Positions 34,530 through 43,434 of a DNA stretch of 64,000 nucleotides are shown one piece after another. Numbering within the stretch: position 1 is the stretch's first letter; every line of letters begins with the position of its first letter. The DNA comes from CAVONV01 sp963697355. GTDB taxonomy: Bacteria; Acidobacteriota; Vicinamibacteria; Marinacidobacterales; DATDRI01. Location of the stretch: the NCBI GenBank assembly GCA_963697355.1, contig CAVONV010000023.1:248001-312000 (forward strand). Reading direction: 5' to 3'. The notes beneath the pieces are model-generated. The model saw only the letters and a list, made by a program, of their open reading frames with translations. It had not been told where the DNA came from and ran no database searches. The position numbers and the translations under genes are program-made.

Positions 34530-35468
34530 TCATCTTGCTTCCGTATCCTCCTTTTTAGGATTGATGGCAGCCAGGAAAACTTCCTCCAAAGTGGGCTCGA
34601 ATCGTTCGAGATGCCGGATTTCTGCCGCCGCTCTCCGAGCAGCCTCAAAGAGGGAACGAGTGCCCCTTTCCTTCATGGTGACGTGAAGTAAACCGCCACC
34701 CTTCTCGGTGACACTCATGCCGATATCCGCGAGGATTTCTTGGAAACGACCTTTGGTTTCCTCTCGTACACGAACTTCGTATATGTCCCAGGTCTTTCTT
34801 TTCAGAGCCTCGAGATCTCCGTCCACGATCAGCCGTCCTAATTTGAGCAGCACCGCCCCGTCACAAACGGCTTCCACATCATGGAGCAGGTGGGTCGATA
34901 GCAACACGGAAATGCCATGTCGCTGACTCACTTGCTGGACGAGCTCCAGCATTTGACGGCGCCCTGTCGGATCCAACCCGGAGGTTGGCTCATCGAGGAA
35001 GACGAGCTCCGGATCGTGTACCAGAGCCATCGCTAGCTTTGTACGCTGGAGCATGCCCGTTGAGTAGCTTTCGACGGGTCGGTAACGCGCTTCTCCCAAC
35101 CCAGCAAATCTCAACACTTCGTGCGCTCGCTCTAGGGCTGCTGTTCGCGGTAGCCCCCCGAGCTCTCCAGTCAGCGCGACCGTCTCGATGCCATTCAAGT
35201 CCGGAATGAAAACGTGCCTTTCAGGGAAATATCCCACCCGCAGCCGTATTTCCTGAGGTTGGTGTCGAACGCTGTAGCCGAGAACCTGCGCCGTCCCCCG
35301 GACGGGCTGGAGAAATCCGAGGAGGGTTTTGAGTAGAGTGCTCTTTCCGGCTCCATTGGGTCCGAGAAGTCCCACGGTTCCGCTCGACACTCGGACTGAA
35401 AGACCCGAAAGAGCTTCTTTGGCTCCGTATCGAACGGTCAGGTCGTCGGCGGTGATGATGTCGGTCAT
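34530..35468 (-). CDS. ABC transporter ATP-binding protein
   Basis: 312 residues. Walker A LLGPNGAGKST, signature YSTGMLQRTK, Walker B LVFLDEPTSGLDP and switch STHLLHDVE are present. The C-terminal segment (HLERFEPTLEEVFLAAINPK) is the usual tail of ABC-2 exporter ATPases. It is the first gene of the cluster ATPase-permease-ATPase-permease, so the complete set could form two exporters or one heteromeric exporter. The ATG start is divergent from the small plus-strand gene at 35639. Confidence 0.92.
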   Translation of the reverse strand: MTDIITADDLTVRYGAKEALSGLSVRVSSGTVGLLGPNGAGKSTLLKTLLGFLQPVRGTAQVLGYSVRHQPQEIRLRVGYFPERHVFIPDLNGIETVALTGELGGLPRTAALERAHEVLRFAGLGEARYRPVESYSTGMLQRTKLAMALVHDPELVFLDEPTSGLDPTGRRQMLELVQQVSQRHGISVLLSTHLLHDVEAVCDGAVLLKLGRLIVDGDLEALKRKTWDIYEVRVREETKGRFQEILADIGMSVTEKGGGLLHVTMKERGTRSLFEAARRAAAEIRHLERFEPTLEEVFLAAINPKKEDTEAR

Positions 35469-35600
35469 TGTCCACTCTTCGCAGTAAACGAGATCCTGTG
35501 GAGCTCTGTTCCCTAGTTGGGAGTATTAGACCATATTCGTACAACGTTCGACGGGGCGGCGGCGAACAAGTTGGTGGCTATGTCCTTGGAAAGGAGTAAA

Positions 35601-35633
35601 ATGGCGTCATCGGTACCAGATTCCAAGAGGTGA
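35601..35633 (+). CDS. possible 10-codon leader peptide
   Basis: AAAGGAG (35590-35596) stands 4 nt before ATG, followed by MASSVPDSKR and TGA. The stop lies within the ribosome-binding site (AGAGGTGA) of the next gene, in a different frame, an arrangement that can couple or attenuate translation. No experimental or comparative support is available here. Confidence 0.35.
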   Translation: MASSVPDSKR

Positions 35634-35638
35634 GCACT

Positions 35639-36010
35639 ATGAAGGAAAGAGTGGCAGAGCGCGGCGAGATCCGCCCACGTTCGATTATCGAGCTGCTCCT
35701 GGTTGCTATCATGGTCTATGCCGTTTTCCAGGTCGGACCGGCGGTGAAGTTGCGGATCGACTTCCTTAACGCGATGGAGGTTGCCGCCCACGCTCCGATC
35801 GATCAACCGGCTCACCAAATCAGGGCGGAGCTTCTCGAGGTGGCGGAAGGTTTCGGCTTGACCATATTTCCTGACAATCTCTATGTGGTGCGGAATGTCG
35901 AGCAGAAGAAGACGGTTATCACGGCCATGTACGAGATCCATATCAATTTTTGGCCGAGATTTACCTATGTATGGCACGTCGAAGACCAGGCAGAGGGGTA
36001 TCTTTTGTAG
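35639..36010 (+). CDS. small single-pass membrane protein (DUF4845-like)
   Basis: 123 residues. The ATG at 35639 is chosen because AGAGGTGA lies 6 nt upstream. One membrane segment (IIELLLVAIMVYAVFQVG) is followed by an extracytoplasmic about 90-residue domain: helical (AHQIRAELLEVAEGFGLTIF), then beta-rich (NLYVVRNVEQKKTVITAMYE, INFWPRFTYVWHVED). The layout resembles DUF4845-type proteins, but I cannot assign it firmly. It is divergent from the ABC cluster and convergent with an MFS gene 70 bases away. Confidence 0.65.
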   Translation: MKERVAERGEIRPRSIIELLLVAIMVYAVFQVGPAVKLRIDFLNAMEVAAHAPIDQPAHQIRAELLEVAEGFGLTIFPDNLYVVRNVEQKKTVITAMYEIHINFWPRFTYVWHVEDQAEGYLL

Positions 36011-36080
36011 GAGAATCTGGAAAGTAGAAAGTAGGAAAAGCCTCCTTTCTCCTTTATACTTCCTCCTAACATTCGTTGCG

Positions 36081-37304
36081 CTATTTTTTGCCCAGTGCTA
36101 TCTTCTTTGCTTCTTCGGTACGTCTCAGCCGCAACATGGCTACAATCCCTACTGCCGGGCCCAAGGCGAGTAGTGCAAAGGCCTCGCTCCATCCGAGGTG
36201 CTCGCGTACAACGGGGAGGGTCTGCAAAGAAACCGTCGTCATGAGAAAACCCAGCGATGTTTGAAGGGTTAGCGCGGTCCCGAGGAGATGACGCGGTGCG
36301 AGCTCCGTGACCATCGTTGAAAACTGCGCGGAATCCGCGATCACTGCAAAGCCCCAGAGGCCAAAGAGGCCCACTACGAGGGCCGGGGATGAATGCTCCA
36401 CCGAGCCTGCCAATATGCAGCAGCTTCCACTAATGCTAAGAGCTCCCACCACGACAATGGTGCGGCCGAAACGATCTGCGAGATATCCGGCTGCCAGAGA
36501 TCCCGGGGCCCCCATGGCGATGACGGCAAAAGATGCTCCCGCGGCGAAGGGAGCTCCAGAAGGGCCGTAGTGTGACCGGAAGACTTCGTGCAAATAGACG
36601 GGAGTCCAGGCCCACATAGCATAGAGCTCCCACATGTGGCCGACATAACCGAGGTTGGCAAGCCGCATCCCTTTCCATGTGAGGATATCTCTCACCGCCT
36701 TGGTTTCGAATCGCGATGGCCTTTCCGTGTAGGGTCCATCCTCGACCCCGAACAGGACCAATGTGCCCCCCAACACGGCTAGAACGGAAGCGGCCAGCAC
36801 AGTGGTTTGCCACGATAGGTCCGTGACGTTATCCAATAGTGTTAGAAGTCCGAAAGCATGGGGAACGGCCGTGCCGATGGTTAGGGCTCCAATGAGTGCC
36901 CCCACGGCGAGTCCTCGTCCTGCTCGGAACCACGACGAGGCCAACTTCATCGCCGGTGGGTAGACCCCGGCTTGGAAGGCACCGGTCAAGAATCTCAGTG
37001 GGAGTGCCCATGCAAACCCGTTCGCTGTGATTAAGGCGGCGTTGGCGAGAGCAGCAGCAAGCGAGCTCACTGCGAATAGCCATCGAGTTTCCACTCTGTC
37101 AGCCAGAATTAGAAAGGCGGACAACAAGGTGCCGGCAACGAATCCGATCTGAACCGCCGTCGTAAGCCAAGCGGTCTCAGCCGGGGTCAAGCTCCAGTCC
37201 GCCTGGAGAAACGGTGCGACTGCGGCGGCGCTGAACCAGACACTCATGGACATAATGGTGGCGGCGCAAAGCTTCACGAGGACGGTGTGTGCTCGTCGTA
37301 TCAT
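36081..37304 (-). CDS. MFS transporter
   Basis: 407 residues with twelve hydrophobic segments. The loop 2-3 motif is degraded (LILADRVETRW), but the second-half equivalent YLADRFGRT is classical. WFSAAAVAPFLQADWSLTPA near the start is typical of the major facilitator superfamily members annotated as nitrate/cyanate or generic permeases. The substrate cannot be told. The ATG start faces a divergent small gene at 37519. Confidence 0.88.
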   Translation of the reverse strand: MIRRAHTVLVKLCAATIMSMSVWFSAAAVAPFLQADWSLTPAETAWLTTAVQIGFVAGTLLSAFLILADRVETRWLFAVSSLAAALANAALITANGFAWALPLRFLTGAFQAGVYPPAMKLASSWFRAGRGLAVGALIGALTIGTAVPHAFGLLTLLDNVTDLSWQTTVLAASVLAVLGGTLVLFGVEDGPYTERPSRFETKAVRDILTWKGMRLANLGYVGHMWELYAMWAWTPVYLHEVFRSHYGPSGAPFAAGASFAVIAMGAPGSLAAGYLADRFGRTIVVVGALSISGSCCILAGSVEHSSPALVVGLFGLWGFAVIADSAQFSTMVTELAPRHLLGTALTLQTSLGFLMTTVSLQTLPVVREHLGWSEAFALLALGPAVGIVAMLRLRRTEEAKKIALGKK

Positions 37305-37518
37305 GAGAGAAGGCGCCCCATGGTGTGAAGAAGCGATAGGTTGTCCGTCTCGAATACGGAAGAGAGACGAGTTTGACTCATCTATGTGTGCTCACCTTGA
37401 ACGGCCACGAGGCCTTCTGGTATCATTTTACGATCCTTGAGAGGATGGTTGCCGCGAATCATCCTTTGACCTATCTTCTTTCTTGAAACGGCTGTGATGG
37501 CGATGGGAGGGTCTGTCG

Positions 37519-37818
37519 GTGGATGGCGACGAAAAGCTGGCACGTCTGGTGCGGGATCTCGAGAAAAGTATAGAGAAAGCCATTTCCCGCTCGCCTCAGG
37601 TTGAGGAGTGTTTGGCCCGGATTCGAGCTGAAGGTTATGACGCTTCCCTCGTTCTACAGGCGACACTCGCTTTCGCACCGCGAGGTCAGCTCAAACAAGA
37701 AGATGTCGAGGAGTTGGGTGGACTCACAAATGAGACCAAACGACGCTTCGAGATGAGCTCCCACGACAGAAAGTTCCTCCGCTCTCTTAAGATTGCCGTC
37801 GACGACGACGGTTCCTGA
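37519..37818 (+). CDS. small conserved-type cytosolic hypothetical protein
   Basis: 99 residues, start GTG with GGGAGGG about 8 nt upstream. The sequence is helical and charged (KLARLVRDLEKSIEKAISRS, ECLARIRAEGYDASLVLQAT, and TNETKRRFEMSSHDRKFLRS). The EGYDASLVLQATLAF block looks conserved in type, but I do not know the family. A dispersed GC-rich repeat follows. Confidence 0.6.
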   Translation: MDGDEKLARLVRDLEKSIEKAISRSPQVEECLARIRAEGYDASLVLQATLAFAPRGQLKQEDVEELGGLTNETKRRFEMSSHDRKFLRSLKIAVDDDGS

Positions 37819-38275
37819 GGGGCTCCAGCACCGAGCGCCGCGCTCAGGCATCCCAGCCTCCGCCGCCCACTGTGCTTGTCGGTGGTGGCTACGTTGAGGC
37901 CTCGCCGTAGCTTTAGCGAAGGCGGGCTGGATTTCTCAGTTCTCCGATGTTGGCCTTCCTCCCTAGCTTGAAGTAATCTAGCTTATGGACAAACGAATTT
38001 CTTCAGCATTATCATGAAAAGGGGTGACGACAAGGCGACATGTTTAAAGTTTTTTTTATCAATATTTTAGGGGAGTCGCATTTCTTGTCGTTCTCGAGAG
38101 GTCGTTGAAGTAAGAACGATGTTTGACAGTGCCTTGTTGCCTGTGATACGCCTAGTATGGTGTGCTTAGTCGTGTCTATGGGGAACTGTCCCCAAAACGG
38201 ACTTATGTGATCTATTATTTCGATCGTAGTGAGATTTCTTGGAGGGGACTGCTCCTTTTGGGGAGAGTGAGAATT
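37819..38275. other. intergenic region with GC-rich and REP-like repeats
   Basis: 37885-37930 carries the dispersed element (GCCTCGCCGTAGC, TTTAGCGAAGGCGGGC). 38123-38128 is TTGACA with a poor -10 partner. 38180-38193 is GGGGAACTGTCCCC, related to the hairpin at 30588. 37980-38095 is AT-richer with a T-run but no gene. Confidence 0.5.
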
Positions 38276-40066
38276 ATGACAAGTGCCCGACAATCATTCA
38301 TTTGGGCCTTGGCCTTCCTGACCGCAACTAGCTGGGCTACGTCAGCCTTTCCGGCTGCGGAACGTCAGGTTGGGCCTACCCGGCTCGAAGGTGTGATCGC
38401 GAGTGAACGAGGCGAGCCTTTGGTGGGTGCCATTATTTCCGTTTTTGGCGCAAATCTATCAAGCGGCGGCCTCGTTGCCGTTTCGGACCAAAACGGCCAA
38501 TTCCGAGTTTCTGATCTGCCTCCGGGTTTGTACACACTACGCGCCTATCTTTCTGGGTTTCTTCCTTCGCGTTCTTCAGAAGTTGAAGTGATCGAAGAAG
38601 GTGGGACCGCCGAGCCCGTCCTGATGAAACTAGCCAGACTCGACTCCCAGGGTGATGGGGGCATGGCCATCTCGGCGATCGCCGATCCCGAAAGCGAGGA
38701 AAGCCGAACGGCGGAGCTCAAATGGTTGCTGAGGCATGGCAAGAGAAACGTGCTGCACAACCAGGAACAAGGACTCGTTGAGCAGGTTGCGAACAATGTC
38801 GCCGTAGAGAACCCTGTCTTCGCACAGAGTTTCGATTTTGAAGGCGAAGTCGGTGTCCTGGCTTCAGCCTCTGAATTGGGCTTGAGCTCTTTTCCCGGTG
38901 CGGGTTCTGGGCTTGACGCCAGACTTGCTTACGCACGTCTCGACATACCGACGGGGCCCCGCCGACGGTGGGAAGTCAGTGCTCAGTTGATGGAATCCAT
39001 CCTGTCATCTTGGGTGGGTGGAACTCGGTTCGTCACCGAATCAACATCGGGGAATAGCATTTCTGCTGGAGTGACTTACGGAAATCATCTTTATGGTGAT
39101 TTGCAGTATTTTCGGCCACCGGAGGCTGGACTCGGCCCACGACAAGATATCGACCGCTCTACGGAGTGGTTTGGAAGCGTTTTTGGTGCACACAGCCTCA
39201 AGCTTGGGCCAGCTGATGTCGATGCCGGGGTCACTTATCACTACTATTCCTATCTCGACGACCCTGGCTATGTTGCCCCCCGGCTTCAAGTTGCCTGGTC
39301 TCCCAGCCGCAGTGGAAGAACGGTGCTCAAGGGGATGGTGGACTACAAGGTGCTCGCACCGGGGAGCGAAGACCTCAATCTGCTAGCGCGCATGGTCCGA
39401 TCTGATTTTCTGGGTTCGCCGGAGAATGTTGAAAGGAACCTTCGCGCGGAGAAGACCCTGCGCTCCCAAGTCTCACTTCAGCAGGCCCTGGGTGACAAGG
39501 CAATCGTTGAGCTGCGCCTTTTCCAGGAAGAGGTCGCTGCTCAACTCGTGAAGGCCTATCTGAGAGATCAATCGCTAACCGGTTCCGGTCGCTATGTTGT
39601 TCACAATCAAGGCGACTATCGAACGCGCGGCGTGGGGTTGGCGGTTTCCAGGCGGTTCGGTTTCGTGGCAAGCTCCGTGGGTTACCGGTTCGGGCTAGCC
39701 AGTGCCATCCATCCGGCATCGGGCGATGTCGCGGAGGGCGGTGAGGAGATTCACGACTTGACGACGTCGGTGGAAACGGAGATCGACTGTACTCGCACTA
39801 GACTATTAGCGGTATATCGCCTCATTAGCCACCCGTCCTTCTTCACCGCTGCACGAGAGAGCGACGGGGCCGAACTGGACTCGCGCTTCAATTTCCAGGT
39901 TTACCAGATGTTGCCCATTGACGTTTGGAACAGTACAGAATGGGAGATTATGCTCGCCATTCGCAATCTCTTCTACCAGGATATCGACGGTGCCGCGTTT
40001 CTGGATGAGTTGGCGGTTCTAAACTCACCGAGACGCGTGCTTGGAGGAGTCTCTGTCCGTTTCTAA
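38276..40066 (+). CDS. outer-membrane beta-barrel protein with N-terminal carboxypeptidase-regulatory-like domain
   Basis: 596 residues from the ATG at 38276. A signal peptide (SFIWALAFLTATSWATSAFPA) is followed by one Ig-like carboxypeptidase-regulatory domain (LEGVIASERGEPLVGAIISV, FRVSDLPPGLYTLRAYLSGF), then alternating amphipathic strands ending in ...VLGGVSVRF with a terminal Phe. This is the layout of acidobacterial TonB-dependent-receptor-like proteins, but no clear TonB box or plug domain is visible and it is short, so it may be a plain porin-like barrel. A strong intrinsic terminator follows. Confidence 0.72.
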   Translation: MTSARQSFIWALAFLTATSWATSAFPAAERQVGPTRLEGVIASERGEPLVGAIISVFGANLSSGGLVAVSDQNGQFRVSDLPPGLYTLRAYLSGFLPSRSSEVEVIEEGGTAEPVLMKLARLDSQGDGGMAISAIADPESEESRTAELKWLLRHGKRNVLHNQEQGLVEQVANNVAVENPVFAQSFDFEGEVGVLASASELGLSSFPGAGSGLDARLAYARLDIPTGPRRRWEVSAQLMESILSSWVGGTRFVTESTSGNSISAGVTYGNHLYGDLQYFRPPEAGLGPRQDIDRSTEWFGSVFGAHSLKLGPADVDAGVTYHYYSYLDDPGYVAPRLQVAWSPSRSGRTVLKGMVDYKVLAPGSEDLNLLARMVRSDFLGSPENVERNLRAEKTLRSQVSLQQALGDKAIVELRLFQEEVAAQLVKAYLRDQSLTGSGRYVVHNQGDYRTRGVGLAVSRRFGFVASSVGYRFGLASAIHPASGDVAEGGEEIHDLTTSVETEIDCTRTRLLAVYRLISHPSFFTAARESDGAELDSRFNFQVYQMLPIDVWNSTEWEIMLAIRNLFYQDIDGAAFLDELAVLNSPRRVLGGVSVRF

Positions 40067-40081
40067 CATTCGACGTTCAAG

Positions 40082-40112
40082 AAAAAGCCACCCCTGCGGG
40101 GTGGTTTTTTTT
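40082..40112 (+). terminator. rho-independent terminator
   Basis: AAAAAG-CCACCCC-TGC-GGGGTGG-TTTTTTTT: a 7-bp GC stem (40088-40094 with 40098-40104), with flanking A and T runs extending it. It lies 16 bases after the barrel gene and is the clearest terminator in the window. Confidence 0.93.
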
Positions 40113-40243
40113 GTCTCTCTTTTGAGATCCAAGCGTTTGGATCTATCATCCAAAATGTTGGATTTGAGTGGCTTCTCGTATAAAAATTCAAGACAAGAGT
40201 CTTTATTTTCAAAGGTTTAAAACATGTGCGGGAACGATGCGCC

Positions 40244-40260
40244 TTGGTACAGAACTTGCT
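40244..40260 (+). promoter_or_regulatory. sigma-54 (-24/-12) promoter
   Basis: TTGGTAC-AGAAC-TTGCT matches the TTGGCAC-N5-TTGCT consensus in all but one position, with GG (40246) and GC (40258) exactly ten bases apart. It lies about 70 bases upstream of a histidine kinase whose partner is an NtrC-type activator with GAFTGA, so positive autoregulation is likely. Confidence 0.72.
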
Positions 40261-40331
40261 TTGTGTGAAGTAGATCATTGTGGAACTGTGACAAAGGAAG
40301 ATATCTTAGTTCGAAATTGGAACGCTCCGTA

Positions 40332-43280
40332 ATGGGCATAGAACGCTCTGGGTCATGGAAGAAAGCGCTCGTGTTGTCTACGAGCATCGTTCTGCTCGTC
40401 CTGGGGCTACAGAATATCTCTCTCAAGTCCAGCTTTCGTCTCCTCGATGACGGTGTTTATTGGGAAACGAGGGACGGCAGAGTCCAAGCAAAAAGAGTCC
40501 ACCCCGCGAGTCCCGCTTCCGTTGCCGGTTTGCGCAAAGGAGATGTCCTGGTTGGTGTCGGGGACCGAACGGTCGATACGGCCACCGACATCCGCGAGAT
40601 ACTCGACGGATCGATTGAAGGTCAGACCTTGACCTATCTCGTTTTGCGGGAGCAGGCGGAACGGGCCCTTGTTGTTTCGGTCGCACCGCTTCCCCGCGGG
40701 AACGTGGGTGCCTACTACTTCCTCGCCGCTTTGGGCATCTTCTCGCTCATTGTGGGAACCGTGGTCTACATGAGACGTCGCGGAGTGGCTGCCACTGCCC
40801 ATTTCTACTTGCTCTGCGTGTTCTGGTATCTCGCCTTTGCTTTTTCCCCCACCGGAAAGTTCGATGCGTGGGATACGGCCTACTACTGGATGGATCGAGT
40901 CGGCCTTTTGTTTTTTCCGCCGTTGTTCCTCCATTTTGCTCTGTGTTTTCCGGAAAGAAAGCAATTCGTCGAGAAGAACAAGTGGGTGCTGCCACTTCTC
41001 TATGTTCCGTCGTTCTTGTTCATCCACCTGTCTCTCTTGGGGAGTCTCGTCTTCTTCACGAATGTTTCATGGGGCGACCGGTTCTTCGTCTTCTCGAATC
41101 AGCTCTTGGATCGGCTCGTGCCGGCCTACGTTTCCGCAATGTCACTGGCGGCTTTCGCGGCCTTCGTGAACTCGCACCACAACGCTCGAACCATCACGGT
41201 CAAGAAACAGACCAAGTGGATTGTATGGGGAACGGGTTTTGGCACGACACCCTTCGCGCTCTTTTATGCGATTCCCTATCTGATGGACATGCAGCCGAGC
41301 CTGCCTGCCGAGTTCTCCGTGGTTCCTCTGGCTCTGATCCCTCTGTCGTTTGCTTACGCCATAGTCAAATACCGGTTGATGGACGTTGAGGTTATTTTCA
41401 AGCGTGGCGTGGTCTATACACTTGCCACGAGCGCGGTGGTTCTTCTCTATTTCGCTCTTTTCATTCTGGGTACGAACTATTTCGTGGGCGATACCTACAG
41501 CACGATCATAGCGCTTGCCGCGACCATGGTTGTTGTTCTGCTGTTCTCACCGATAAAGAGCAGAATCCAGGTGGCCATCGATCGGCTTTTCTATCGAGAG
41601 AGTTTCGATTACCGCCGAGCCCTGCGCGAGTTCTCGCGTGACCTCAACTCACATTTGGATCTCGATCGTCTTTCGGCTCGACTAGTCGAGCGGATTCGAG
41701 ACACGTTCGAAGTGGAGAACGTTGCTTTGCTGGTGCCCGGGGACGATCGTGGAGACCTGGAGGTTCTTGCTGGCGACGGACTTACGGGTCAAGAGCTCGG
41801 GGAAGTCCGGATCATGTCGGACTCTCTCCTGTTCGCCCGGCTGACGAGCGGGGAGCCGGTCTACCACGGCGAGATTGATGTGGATAGTTATCGAACCACT
41901 CCCGTTCCCTATGGGGACACGAGTGACGGTCTCCTGATGGTCGATGGTTTTCAATATGCGATTCCTTGCCTCATCGAGAATCGAGTAGTGGGTGTGATCT
42001 TGTTGGGACGCCGATGGAGTCAAAGCGCTTTGTCCAGCGAAGATATGGAGCTACTGCTGACGCTGTCCGGACAAGCGGCGACGGCCATCGAGAACGCACG
42101 TCTCTATCGTTCACTGGAGCTCAAGGCAGAGCAGTTCGAGCGACTCAAGGAACATAGTGAGAACACCATCGAATCTCTTGATGCCGGGATTTTAGTGCTC
42201 GACCTCTTTGGCAAAGTCGTGCGGTGGAACAAAGCGCTCGAAAAGCTATACGGGGTGAGTCGAGAGGATGCACTAGGTCGCACCGTTAGCGAACTGTTCC
42301 CTGCGCCTTTCCATGACGTTCTTAGCGCCAGTATGGGACGGGATTGGTGGAGCCGTGCCGAATCCACGGACGTCTCTCGCATGAATCTTCTCAATCGACG
42401 TGGTGAAGACAAGGTCGTCAAGTTGCAGGTCGCACCATTCGTTTCCGATTCTGGTGAGAACCAGGGTGCGATCATGATCTTCGAAGACATCACGACTAGG
42501 GTAGAGATCGAACAGCAGTTACAGCTACGTGAGAAGATGGCGTCGCTTGGTCTCCTTGCGGCGGGAGTAGCACATGAGGTGAATACTCCGCTCACCGGTA
42601 TCAGTAGCTTCACGCAAATGCTGATGGACCAAACACCGGAAGCGGATGGACGGATCAAGCTTCTGGAGAAAATTGAGAGGCAGACAGAACGAGCCTCTAA
42701 AATCGTCAACAGTCTGCTCAACTTTTCCCGCCAAGGCCGTACAGACTTCGTATCGGTGGATCTCAATGTGGTGGTGAACGACGTACTTTCCCTCTTGGAA
42801 CATCAGCTGACGCGAGGAAGGATCAAAGTCCGGAAAGAACTGGAGCCCGATCTGCCCAAGATTCTTGGTGATGAGAACAAACTTCAGCAAGTATTCTTGA
42901 ATCTCATCTTGAATGGGCAGGAGGCGATGCCATCCGGCGGATGGCTCACCCTAAAGACTTCCAGCCAAGGGCCTCAAGTTATCGCCGAGATCTCCGATAC
43001 GGGGCATGGAATCAGCAAAGAGGACGTCAAGCGGATCTATGACATGTTCTTCACGACGAAAAAAGCAGGTAGGAGCGGGACAGGACTGGGTCTTTCAATT
43101 ACCTACGGAATCATTCAAGAGCATTCAGGGAACATTTACGTAGATAGTGCTGTCGGAAAAGGAACGAGCTTCCAGATCAAATTACCCGCCTACGATAGGA
43201 TAACCGCCCCGACACCTGCAGCAGTCGGGGAGAACATGATGGAGATGGAGCCGAAAGCGAATCGAGTTCGACGTCGCTAG
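40332..43280 (+). CDS. membrane histidine kinase with PDZ, GAF and PAS domains
   Basis: 982 residues from the ATG at 40332 (an in-frame TTG at 40278 is possible). Order: membrane helix 1, periplasmic PDZ domain (VHPASPASVAGLRKGDVLVG, residues about 35-105), about eight further membrane helices (to about residue 370), GAF (about 400-590), PAS (about 605-715, ending EDITTRVE), HisKA (His about 747 in AGVAHEVNTPLTG) and HATPase (FLNLILNGQEAM, DTGHGISKED, GRSGTGLGLSI). The PDZ domain suggests sensing of exposed protein ends or lipids. It probably phosphorylates the NtrC-type protein encoded next. A sigma-54 promoter precedes it. Confidence 0.92.
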   Translation: MGIERSGSWKKALVLSTSIVLLVLGLQNISLKSSFRLLDDGVYWETRDGRVQAKRVHPASPASVAGLRKGDVLVGVGDRTVDTATDIREILDGSIEGQTLTYLVLREQAERALVVSVAPLPRGNVGAYYFLAALGIFSLIVGTVVYMRRRGVAATAHFYLLCVFWYLAFAFSPTGKFDAWDTAYYWMDRVGLLFFPPLFLHFALCFPERKQFVEKNKWVLPLLYVPSFLFIHLSLLGSLVFFTNVSWGDRFFVFSNQLLDRLVPAYVSAMSLAAFAAFVNSHHNARTITVKKQTKWIVWGTGFGTTPFALFYAIPYLMDMQPSLPAEFSVVPLALIPLSFAYAIVKYRLMDVEVIFKRGVVYTLATSAVVLLYFALFILGTNYFVGDTYSTIIALAATMVVVLLFSPIKSRIQVAIDRLFYRESFDYRRALREFSRDLNSHLDLDRLSARLVERIRDTFEVENVALLVPGDDRGDLEVLAGDGLTGQELGEVRIMSDSLLFARLTSGEPVYHGEIDVDSYRTTPVPYGDTSDGLLMVDGFQYAIPCLIENRVVGVILLGRRWSQSALSSEDMELLLTLSGQAATAIENARLYRSLELKAEQFERLKEHSENTIESLDAGILVLDLFGKVVRWNKALEKLYGVSREDALGRTVSELFPAPFHDVLSASMGRDWWSRAESTDVSRMNLLNRRGEDKVVKLQVAPFVSDSGENQGAIMIFEDITTRVEIEQQLQLREKMASLGLLAAGVAHEVNTPLTGISSFTQMLMDQTPEADGRIKLLEKIERQTERASKIVNSLLNFSRQGRTDFVSVDLNVVVNDVLSLLEHQLTRGRIKVRKELEPDLPKILGDENKLQQVFLNLILNGQEAMPSGGWLTLKTSSQGPQVIAEISDTGHGISKEDVKRIYDMFFTTKKAGRSGTGLGLSITYGIIQEHSGNIYVDSAVGKGTSFQIKLPAYDRITAPTPAAVGENMMEMEPKANRVRRR

Positions 43281-43434
43281 GGGAAGCGGCCGTTTCGCAA
43301 GACCATTGTTTGTCCTGACTCATTGAGAACGAGGCAGGCGTAGCGGCGATTGTGCTCCATCCACCCGAGTTCGCACTTACTAATGGGCAAGCAGCAACAC
43401 TGCCGATTTGGAGTTCCTCGGGAGTCACGACAGA

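Noticed and set aside
38123..38151. TTGACA with possible -10 ATACGC
   Set aside because: The -10 match is too weak at any acceptable spacing to call a promoter.
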